From assembly GCF_001983105.1 (NCBI RefSeq), contig NZ_MOMC01000024.1, positions 83,053-90,064 of the forward strand: DNA of 7,012 nt. The letters run 5' to 3'. The translations under genes and the position numbers were made by a program. Below, in pieces: positions 1 to 6,034 of the stretch. The notes under the pieces were generated by a model. That model worked only from the letters and a program-made list of their open reading frames with translations, made no database searches and was not told the DNA's origin. The stretch is from Pseudofrankia asymbiotica. Lineage in GTDB: Bacteria; Actinomycetota; Actinomycetes; Frankiales; Frankiaceae. The stretch's first letter is position 1, and every line of letters begins with the position of its first letter.

Positions 1-32
1 AGCTCGCCAAACGGATCATGCTGAGGGACCAC

Positions 33-37
33 GGAGG
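33..37 (+). promoter_or_regulatory. Ribosome binding site of the dehydratase gene
   Basis: A GGAGG Shine-Dalgarno core lies 8 bases before the ATG at 46. It is the strongest such site in the window. It decides the start in favour of 46 over the in-frame ATG at 85 (residue 14), which has no comparable site in front of it. Confidence 0.8.
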
Positions 38-45
38 ACGCAGCG

Positions 46-1260
46 ATGACTGAGAGCACAGCGAGCGCGAGGGACAGTGCCGGAATGCTTACCGGCCGGC
101 GCGTTCTGGTGACCGGTGGCACCGGGTCGCTGGGACAGGTACTGGTCCGGCGGATCCTGTCCGGCGAGGTTGGGGTGCCGGCCAAGGTGATCATACTGTC
201 CCGGGACGAAGCCAAACAGCACGCGATGCGGCTGGCCTACCTACGTCAGCGGGTCACGACCGACGAGACGATCTACCGGAACTTCGACCGGATCCTGGAA
301 TTCCGCCTCGGCGACGTCCGGAACTACTGGGACGTCGCCGCGTGCGTGCGCGACGCGGACGTCGTCGTGAACGCGGCCGCGCTCAAGCAGGTGCCCGCGT
401 GTGAGTACTTCCCGGAACAGGCCATCCTGACGAACTGCTCGGGCGCGTCGAACATCGTGCGCGCGGTCGCCGAGCATGGCTACCAGGTGGACTGCGTCGT
501 CGGCGTCGGCACGGACAAGTGCTGCAAGCCGGTCAACGTCATGGGCATGACCAAGGCGCTGCAGGAGCGGATCTTCACCGCCGCGAACGTCGGCGTGCGC
601 GAGCGGTCCGGGCGCACCCGGTTCGTCGGCGTGCGTTACGGCAACGTGCTGGCCTCGCGCGGCTCGGTGATCCCGCTGTTCCTCGACCAGATCGCCCGCG
701 GCGGGCCGGTCACGATCACGGTCGCCAGCATGACCCGGTTCCTGGTCACCCTGAACGAAGCCGTCGACATGATCTTCCATTCGATCCGTCGTGGGAGGCC
801 CGGGGAAATCCTCGTACCGCGGACGCCCGCCGCGACCGTCATCGACATCGCGCACGCGCTCATCGGTGACCGGGACGTGCCGGTGGAGGTCGTCGGAGTG
901 CGTCCCGGCGAGAAGATGCACGAGGTCATGGTCTCCGAGGAGGAGTGCCACCGGACCCGCCGTGACGGGCAGTACTACGTGATCTCGCCGATGCTGCCCG
1001 AGATCGGCGAGCCGTCGCTGGCCAGCGAACTGGCCGGCGAGTACAGCTCGGCGGACAACGTCGTCGGTCTCGCCGAGACCGCGGGCCTGCTGCGGCGCAA
1101 CAACCTGCTGCCGCCGCTGTCCACGCCGGCCGCGGGCTCGCCCGGCCCGAGCGTGGTGCCCGACCAGCGGGCCGGCACCGACCCCGTCGCTCACCCGGCC
1201 GCCGGGGCCGACGGTCCCGGCGAGTACCCGTCGACCGACCACCTCGACCTGCTGCGGTAG
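46..1260 (+). CDS. UDP-N-acetylglucosamine 4,6-dehydratase-like enzyme (PseB/FlaA1/CapD group)
   Basis: This 404-residue extended short-chain dehydrogenase/reductase belongs to the polysaccharide biosynthesis (PF02719-like) group. Members use bound NADP(H) to turn UDP-N-acetylhexosamines into 4-keto-6-deoxy sugars for glycan building in the cytoplasm. Visible features are the Rossmann motif TGGTGSLG (residues 23-30), SRDEAKQ after the second strand, GDVR, NAAALKQVP (109-117), GTDK (155-158), the active-site segment NVMGMTK with Met166 and Lys170, and EYSSADN near the C-terminus. Family members normally have STDK, but here the Ser is Gly155. Met in place of the SDR Tyr is known from the WbpM/CapD branch. 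The last 45 or so residues form a Pro/Ala/Gly-rich linker ending in DHLDLLR. It keeps GC-rich third positions, so it looks truly coded. Which hexosamine it uses, and whether C5 is inverted, cannot be read from the sequence. Class is secure, exact substrate is not. Confidence 0.9.
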   Translation: MTESTASARDSAGMLTGRRVLVTGGTGSLGQVLVRRILSGEVGVPAKVIILSRDEAKQHAMRLAYLRQRVTTDETIYRNFDRILEFRLGDVRNYWDVAACVRDADVVVNAAALKQVPACEYFPEQAILTNCSGASNIVRAVAEHGYQVDCVVGVGTDKCCKPVNVMGMTKALQERIFTAANVGVRERSGRTRFVGVRYGNVLASRGSVIPLFLDQIARGGPVTITVASMTRFLVTLNEAVDMIFHSIRRGRPGEILVPRTPAATVIDIAHALIGDRDVPVEVVGVRPGEKMHEVMVSEEECHRTRRDGQYYVISPMLPEIGEPSLASELAGEYSSADNVVGLAETAGLLRRNNLLPPLSTPAAGSPGPSVVPDQRAGTDPVAHPAAGADGPGEYPSTDHLDLLR

Positions 1261-1400
1261 GGGCTGGCCGCATCGACGTGCCGGTTCCGCCGGGACCGGC
1301 CACGCACGACCTCGACCCGACAGCCGCGGAAAAGGTCTCCGCCGCGGTGCTGCCCGAGGCCCCGCCCCCGGCGCTGGCCTGGTGTTCCGAGGCGCCGACC

Positions 1401-1436
1401 GGCCGCACCTGGGCCTTACCGAGCCCAGGTGCGGCC
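1401..1436 (+). terminator. Perfect 14-bp hairpin, probable terminator
   Basis: The left arm GGCCGCACCTGGGC (1401-1414) and right arm GCCCAGGTGCGGCC (1423-1436) are perfect inverted repeats around the 8-base loop CTTACCGA. The stem starts 140 bases after the dehydratase stop. Only TCTCGT follows, so the U-tract of a classical intrinsic terminator is missing. GC-rich actinomycetes often use such hairpins without a U-tract. The symmetry means it could act on transcripts from either side. A processing or mRNA-stability element is the main alternative. Confidence 0.65.
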
Positions 1437-1519
1437 TCTCGTACGAGCCTGGAGCCCCCGCGTCGTGGTCCCCTCCGACGACCTGGCTGTCGTCGAGGGC
1501 ACTGGACGGTTCTCACCCT

Positions 1520-1556
1520 GGTCGGCGGCGGCTCATCGTCGAGCCGCCTGCCGGCT
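1520..1556. terminator. Second long hairpin, possible terminator for either strand
   Basis: GGCGGCTC (1527-1534) pairs perfectly with GAGCCGCC (1541-1548) around the 6-base loop ATCGTC. After one bulged T at 1549, the stem continues through 1520-1526 against 1550-1556, with two G-T wobbles. No T-run flanks it on either strand. It lies about 250 bases past the polymerase stop on the minus strand, so it may end that operon, or it may back up the hairpin at 1401. The function is inferred from position only. Confidence 0.4.
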
Positions 1557-1803
1557 GTACCTCTGCCCGATGTCGTGGCGCCCGCGAAAGGCCATCGTCG
1601 AGGCATGACGCCAACGCGGCCGCGGTTTCGCCGCGCGGGTCACCGCGCATCCGCTCGGGTCGTCCCACGTCGCCACGGTCCGGACCCTGACCCCTGAGCC
1701 GGTCTTGCTACGCCCTGGTCCGCTCCTGTGCCTCGGGGGCGATCCAGTCCCGCGTCGTCGCGAAGAGATGGCGCGCTGCTGCCACGCGACACACGATTTT
1801 CGG

Positions 1804-3549
1804 TCAGTAGTCCAGCCGAGATCCGGTCGTCGTCAAGCGCGACCGCTGTAGAGCCGGTTGACCGTCCCTGCCACGTCCGGACGCGCCGGGAACTCCCGGA
1901 GAGCCGGAAGCACGCCAGGCGACGTGTCCCCGCCTGGCGGCCGGTACACCACGGCGGCCGAAGCGGACCAGGTCCCTCGCCGGCCGCCCGCCATACACAA
2001 ACCGGCAGGCCACGACCATGATTCCGATTTTGAAGGGCAGCGCCATCAGAACGTCCGTCACGGTCCACTCCGAGGACAGCAGCAGGGTGAACAGCGACAT
2101 GTACAGCGCGGTCAGCCGCGGCTCGCGCGCCGGGTGCAGGGTCTCGTCCACGAACCGGTAGCCGGCCCCGATGACGACGGAGCCGACGAGCAGCACGAGC
2201 AGGCCACCGTGCCGGAACAGGTCCGCCTGCGGCGAGATCCCGGCCGCGCTGTACAGGTTCCGAGGTGTGCCGTAGTACTCCTGGTTGAAGGTGTAGCCGG
2301 CGGTCCGCACCGGCTTGCCCGGCCAGAGCGCGCGTGGGACCAGACCCTGCACCGGTTCGCTGAACAGCTCGGAGATGCTCCGGTAGGGCACCTGGCTCGG
2401 GGTCTTCTGGACGACGGCGGCGACACTGTCCACAGACCGGCTGCGCGCGGTGACGGTCGAGTTGATCAGGGTCGTCAGCGGCGGCTGATCCTTGCCGTCG
2501 CCGTCGCCATCGCCACCCTGCACTGTCCGGACGACGACCTGGGGGGCCATGGCGACCGCCGCGGATGCCGACATGTTCTCTTTTCCGTGCGTCCGGATGA
2601 GGTCCCGGTACGAGGCGTTGAACGGCACGACGACAAGCACGAAGATGGCCACAGCGCCGAGCAGTGAGCGCAGCGGCAACCGTCCGCGGACGACGGTGAA
2701 ACTCACGCACACGGCGAGCAGGGCCCAGACGAACTGTCCTTTCATCCCGCTGATCAACCCGAAACCGACCTCGATCCCGAGCAGGACCAGGAAGGCCGTC
2801 CGTCGACGGATGCCACCGAACCGGGCCAGCTCGACCGACGCCATGGCGAGCGCGGCGACGCCGAGGCCACCGGCCTGCACCAGAATCTGCGCGTACCACG
2901 ACGCGCCACTGACGGCCTTGGACGGGTCGGCCAGGTAGCCGAACTGCCCGAGGGTGATCTGGGCGACGCGTGCCACGACGGACACACCCGCGAGAATCCC
3001 CACGGCCATCGGGCGGTACGTCCCGCCGCCCTCGCCGACGCGCTCCGAGATCGCGACCGCGGCCAGCCGGCGGCCCGCCCGAAGCGCGTGCAAGCCGGGA
3101 CCGACGAGATAGCCGATCGCCCACAGCGGCGCGGCCAGGCCGACGATGGCCAGCGCGTGCGCGACGCTCGACCGATCGATGGTCGCCAGAAAGTTGGGCT
3201 GCGGGTTCCGCCACGCGACGGACGCGAGCCCCATGGTCACGGCGGAGACCAGCAGAGACCATGGTCCGAGCCGGAACTGGCGCAGACCGTCTACGCGGCC
3301 ACGGCGGCCACCAACCAACACGGCGATGGCCAGGTACTCGACCGTGAGCGCGATGGAGCGCAGGACCACCCGGTGGGGAACAGCCGGGACGATGACGAGG
3401 TCGACCAGCCACAGGGCGACCGCCACCGCGGCCAGCACGCCCCATATCGCCGGCGCACGGCGCGCGATACCTCCCGGTCCGGAAGGATCTTCCCCTCCAG
3501 AAGACACGGTCCGCGTCGGCGGGACCTCACAGGTGCCGACCGCGGTCAC
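1804..3549 (-). CDS. Wzy-like oligosaccharide repeat-unit polymerase (polytopic membrane protein)
   Basis: This 581-residue integral membrane protein has about a dozen hydrophobic segments (around residues 33-56, 60-80, 95-113, 129-152, 180-200, 219-240, 251-288, 295-312, 448-466, 478-496 and 500-518). A large hydrophilic loop covers roughly 313-445, a layout typical of Wzy O-antigen/exopolysaccharide polymerases. The loop contains PFNASYRDLIR at its start and PRALWPGKP (405-413), both Wzy-like. It would join flipped lipid-linked repeat units on the outer face of the membrane. The start is taken as GTG at 3549, because its GTGA overlaps the glycosyltransferase stop and GAGG lies 7 bases before it. 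An in-frame ATG at 3663 would bury 38 Arg/Cys-rich residues in that gene. Oddities are an acidic DGDGDGKD run (347-354) and a basic tail from about residue 533 with much weaker GC bias at third positions. An O-antigen ligase is the alternative. Polymerases of this kind diverge so much that the call rests on topology and context. Confidence 0.75.
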   Translation of the reverse strand: MTAVGTCEVPPTRTVSSGGEDPSGPGGIARRAPAIWGVLAAVAVALWLVDLVIVPAVPHRVVLRSIALTVEYLAIAVLVGGRRGRVDGLRQFRLGPWSLLVSAVTMGLASVAWRNPQPNFLATIDRSSVAHALAIVGLAAPLWAIGYLVGPGLHALRAGRRLAAVAISERVGEGGGTYRPMAVGILAGVSVVARVAQITLGQFGYLADPSKAVSGASWYAQILVQAGGLGVAALAMASVELARFGGIRRRTAFLVLLGIEVGFGLISGMKGQFVWALLAVCVSFTVVRGRLPLRSLLGAVAIFVLVVVPFNASYRDLIRTHGKENMSASAAVAMAPQVVVRTVQGGDGDGDGKDQPPLTTLINSTVTARSRSVDSVAAVVQKTPSQVPYRSISELFSEPVQGLVPRALWPGKPVRTAGYTFNQEYYGTPRNLYSAAGISPQADLFRHGGLLVLLVGSVVIGAGYRFVDETLHPAREPRLTALYMSLFTLLLSSEWTVTDVLMALPFKIGIMVVACRFVYGGRPARDLVRFGRRGVPAARRGHVAWRASGSPGVPGASGRGRDGQPALQRSRLTTTGSRLDY

Positions 3550-4667
3550 AGGACAACCTCGAGCAACTCGGTGAGCCGATGCTGGTAGGTGTGGTCGACA
3601 TGGCTCCGTCGCGACGCGGCATCGCCGACAGCGCGCGCCGCCACCCGATCGTCCGCACACCATTTGATCCGATCGAGCAGCTCACCGAAGGTGCTGAACG
3701 CGAGGACCTCGCGGTCCTCGTCGAACAGCCCGGGCAGCGCCTCCCGCCGCTCGCACAGCACAGTGCCTCCACAAGCCGTCGCCTCGAACAGTCTGCAGTT
3801 CACGCTCTGCATCTCTGCCGGGTGCAGCGCGTTGACGACGGCATGCGCCCCGCGGAACACGGCTGCTTTCTCCTCACCGGCCACGTAACGCCCGGCGTGC
3901 TGGCGGACCAGCCACGGGTCACGAAGCCAGCGGGTTATCGCCGGCCCGTAGATCCGCACGTCGACGCCGTGGTCGAGGAGCTGCCCGATCAGCCGGGCAC
4001 GGGCGCTGTACATGTTTCCCACGAACACGACATACGGCAGCTCTGGCGCGGTGGCCGGTGGCCGGTGGCGGACCGGGTTGCACGCCTCCGGCAGATAGTG
4101 CGCCGGCAGGTCCAGCAGGTCGGACAGCCGGCGGGCTAGCAGCGGGTCCTTGAAGAACAGGGCGTCGTAGTCGCCGAGCAGCATCCGCTGCCGGTCGAGG
4201 TTGGCCACGGCGTCCGGAAACCACATGCAGACCCGGACCCCTCGTCGGCGCAGCTCACGCACTGTCGCCGGCAACAGGTTGAGGTCGACCGAGACCACCA
4301 CATTGATCCCCGCACGCTCGGCCGCCGCCACCAGACGGCGCTGGTACGCGAGGCCGGCGTGGTCGGAGGCCCGCCGGAGGAGTTCGAGGGTGGCCGCGAC
4401 GGGCCGGCTGGCCGGCTGTGGGAAGGCCGGGCCGAGCGCTACCGGGTCAGCGCCGACGCCTGGCAGGCATTCGAGGATGTTCTCCGCGAAGCTGTCACCA
4501 CCGATCGGCCCGATCACGCCAACCCGAAGCGCGCCGCCGACCGGAGCCGGAACCGCGGTGCCTGTACCGCTGGATGTCACGAGTGATCCCAGGGACAACC
4601 GCCGCCGGGTGCGCGAAGGAAGTGCGTCGTCGCGCATCCATGGGCCCCCCAGGCCGTCGTCTTTCAT
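3546..4667 (-). CDS. CgeB-like GT-B glycosyltransferase
   Basis: This 373-residue cytoplasmic protein has two Rossmann-like halves, the GT-B fold. The N-terminal half begins with LRVGVIGPIGGDSFAENI (48-65) and contains VVVSVDLN (123-130), CMWFPDA (147-153) and DALFFKD (168-174). The C-terminal half contains YLPEACNP (191-198), FVGNMYSARA (215-224) and NCRLFEATACGG (290-301). The last segment matches the nucleotide-sugar-binding Arg/Glu region of the CgeB/'Glyco_trans_1_2' group (usually written NxRxFE..ACG). It probably transfers a sugar onto the lipid-linked repeat unit. Donor and acceptor cannot be deduced. The start is ATG at 4667, because its ATGA overlaps the flippase stop and AAGAGGA precedes it. 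The open frame extends 80 codons further into the flippase gene, but that extension is Arg/His-rich shadow sequence. The first 45 or so residues are polar and may be disordered. It is the only glycosyltransferase in the window. Confidence 0.85.
   Translation of the reverse strand: MKDDGLGGPWMRDDALPSRTRRRLSLGSLVTSSGTGTAVPAPVGGALRVGVIGPIGGDSFAENILECLPGVGADPVALGPAFPQPASRPVAATLELLRRASDHAGLAYQRRLVAAAERAGINVVVSVDLNLLPATVRELRRRGVRVCMWFPDAVANLDRQRMLLGDYDALFFKDPLLARRLSDLLDLPAHYLPEACNPVRHRPPATAPELPYVVFVGNMYSARARLIGQLLDHGVDVRIYGPAITRWLRDPWLVRQHAGRYVAGEEKAAVFRGAHAVVNALHPAEMQSVNCRLFEATACGGTVLCERREALPGLFDEDREVLAFSTFGELLDRIKWCADDRVAARAVGDAASRRSHVDHTYQHRLTELLEVVL
3557..3560 (-). promoter_or_regulatory. Ribosome binding site of the polymerase gene
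   Basis: GAGG on the minus strand, inside the last codons of the glycosyltransferase, lies 7 bases before the GTG at 3549. Together with the GTGA overlap (3549-3546) it supports the GTG start and suggests that ribosomes finishing the upstream gene re-initiate here. Confidence 0.6.
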
Positions 4668-6034
4668 GCGTTTCCTCTTCCCGATTCGGAGGGGACGGTG
4701 ATCCAGTCCTTGCGGCCCCGTCTGGTGACCCGATGCAGCCTGGCCGGCACGGATCTGGCCGTGACACCGACGGCGCGCAGCGCCACCTGGAGCAGGAGGA
4801 CGAAGGTGACGAGGTAGGCGGCGCTCGAGGCGATCGCGGCACCGGCGACGCCGATCGTCGGCACCAGCGTGGCGAGCAGCACCACCGTCAGTACCGTGCC
4901 GGTCCACTCACAGCGGGCCACCGCGAGCGTCCGCCCGAGGCCGCGCAACACGTCATCCGTCGCCCGGTTGCAGCCGAGTACCGCCGCGCCTGGCGCGAGC
5001 AGCCAGAACAGCTCGAGGCTCGGCGCGTAGGCGGGTCCTAGCACCACATGCACCACCAGTGGCGCGACGACGCTCAGTACGCCGATGCACAACACGCCGA
5101 TGACCAGGCTCGCGCCCACGGCGGCCAGCACGACCCGGCGGTCGGCCGCGGCGGCCGGGCCGTGCGCGACGGTCGCTCTCCCGGCCGCGAGACGGGGCAT
5201 CGCGACGTTGCCGAACGCGGCGCACACCGGCTGCGGCAGCGTGGCCATCGAGACCGCGACGGCGTAATGCCCCACCTGGGCCGGCTGGACGATCACCGCC
5301 AGCAGAAGCAGATCCAGAGTTGTGTTGAGCAGATAAGAGACCGACGAGATCATCGACGCGCCGCCGTACCTGGCCAGCTCCCTGCCGACGGAGCGACGCA
5401 GCCGGCCCCGCCCGGGAAGCGCCTGACGACACAGGACCGCGGCCGCGACGGCCTGCAGGCCGATCGAGCCGATGAGGCAGAGCACCGCCCGTTCGACGGT
5501 CAGGAGGTCGGCCAGGGCCAACGCAACCACGGCGGCGGAATAGCCGATCGGTTGGAGCGCACGGGTCACATTCCAGCTGCCGAGCCGGGTTGCCTGCAGC
5601 GCGAATACCCAGGCGGCGGCGCCGAACACCAACGGTTGGGCGGCGAAGGCCAGCCGAAACGCCGACACCATGGCATGGTCGTCGACCACCAAGGGCGCAG
5701 CCGCGATACCCACCGCGCCGACGAGGAACCCCAGGCCCAACAGCATCGCCATGCCGGTGCGGACGGTGTCCCGGGCGTCGGCACGGTTCCGCGCCACCGT
5801 GTAGCAGACGGCGTAGGTCAGGCCGCATTCACCGATGGTCGCGGCGGCCAGCATGTAGGAGGCAATGACGGCGTAGGTGCCCCGCCCGGACGGTCCGAGA
5901 TAGCGGGCGAGGATCAGGCCGCCTGCCGCGCCCAGCCCGCTGACGGCGACGCTTGTCGCCGCCGTCGCTCCGACAGAGGCCAGATAGCCGCCGCGTCGAT
6001 GGACACGCGGGAGGCGGTGCTTTGCTCGGGTCAC
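4664..6034 (-). CDS. MOP-superfamily polysaccharide flippase (Wzx-type)
   Basis: This 456-residue polytopic membrane protein probably has 12 to 14 spans and would move lipid-linked glycan units from the inner to the outer leaflet. Telling features are ILARYLGPSGRGTYAVIAS (41-59), the classic end of span 1 and start of span 2 in the polysaccharide transport (PST) family. There is also LDLLLLAVIVQPAQVGHYAVA (240-260), the equivalent point in the second half, and a closing GVAGAAIASSAAYLVT (395-410). Together these show the internal two-fold repeat of MOP transporters. Short basic segments flank both ends. The start is GTG at 6034, whose GTGA overlaps the methyltransferase stop. The Shine-Dalgarno match is weak (GGAA, 9 bases away), so expression may lean on coupling to the upstream gene. 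An in-frame ATG at 6100 would add 22 residues lying inside the methyltransferase. Placement beside a Wzy-like protein and a glycosyltransferase supports a Wzx role. Confidence 0.88.
   Translation of the reverse strand: MTRAKHRLPRVHRRGGYLASVGATAATSVAVSGLGAAGGLILARYLGPSGRGTYAVIASYMLAAATIGECGLTYAVCYTVARNRADARDTVRTGMAMLLGLGFLVGAVGIAAAPLVVDDHAMVSAFRLAFAAQPLVFGAAAWVFALQATRLGSWNVTRALQPIGYSAAVVALALADLLTVERAVLCLIGSIGLQAVAAAVLCRQALPGRGRLRRSVGRELARYGGASMISSVSYLLNTTLDLLLLAVIVQPAQVGHYAVAVSMATLPQPVCAAFGNVAMPRLAAGRATVAHGPAAAADRRVVLAAVGASLVIGVLCIGVLSVVAPLVVHVVLGPAYAPSLELFWLLAPGAAVLGCNRATDDVLRGLGRTLAVARCEWTGTVLTVVLLATLVPTIGVAGAAIASSAAYLVTFVLLLQVALRAVGVTARSVPARLHRVTRRGRKDWITVPSESGRGNA
4674..4677 (-). promoter_or_regulatory. 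Ribosome binding site of the glycosyltransferase gene
   Basis: The minus strand reads GAAGAGGAAACGC before the ATG at 4667, giving a GAGG core with 6 bases of spacing inside the end of the flippase gene. It fixes the short start over the longer open frame. Confidence 0.65.

Larger units (their letters stand above)
1261..1803. other. Gene-free interval between convergent genes
   Basis: These 543 bases separate the stop of the plus-strand dehydratase from the stop of the minus-strand polymerase. Open frames cross it on both strands, for example a GTG-started plus frame at 1278-1697. They encode Arg/Pro-rich, low-complexity sequence, run straight through the hairpins and resemble no family I know, so I do not call them genes. 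The content I can support is two strong inverted repeats (1401-1436 and 1520-1556) and short palindromes such as CTCGTACGAG at 1438-1447 and GGTCCGGACC at 1677-1686. It is long for a convergent gap in so compact a locus. It could be decayed coding DNA, a recombination joint or a small-RNA region. I see no transposase remnant. Confidence 0.6.

Noticed and set aside
241..1242. 333-codon minus-strand open frame opposite the dehydratase
   Set aside because: It is Arg/Asp/His/Val-rich antisense shadow. The plus strand carries an unmistakable SDR enzyme with a strong ribosome binding site.
926..1606. 226-codon minus-strand frame spanning the dehydratase end and the intergenic gap
   Set aside because: It consists almost entirely of Arg, Gly, Ala and Pro, crosses a gene boundary and both hairpins, and shows no domain.
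1616..1648. Cluster of short GC palindromes (GCGGCCGC; GCGCGG-GTCA-CCGCGC)
   Set aside because: Stems of 6 bp or less, made only of G and C, are expected by chance at this base composition. No second signal supports them.
1278..1697. 139-codon plus-strand frame (GTG start) after the dehydratase
   Set aside because: It is Pro/Arg/Ser-rich with no motif, has no clear ribosome binding site and reads straight through both hairpins. It is more likely a chance open frame.
1640..3445. 601-codon minus-strand open frame overlapping the polymerase gene
   Set aside because: It is Arg/Gly/Pro-rich without hydrophobic spans or recognisable motifs, while the overlapping frame gives a clear polytopic membrane protein with strong GC3 bias. 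It is a shadow frame of GC-rich DNA.
4668..4907. 80-codon N-terminal extension of the glycosyltransferase
   Set aside because: The extension lies inside the flippase C-terminus, is Arg/His/Gly-rich and not GT-like. The ATG at 4667 has a ribosome binding site and an ATGA overlap.
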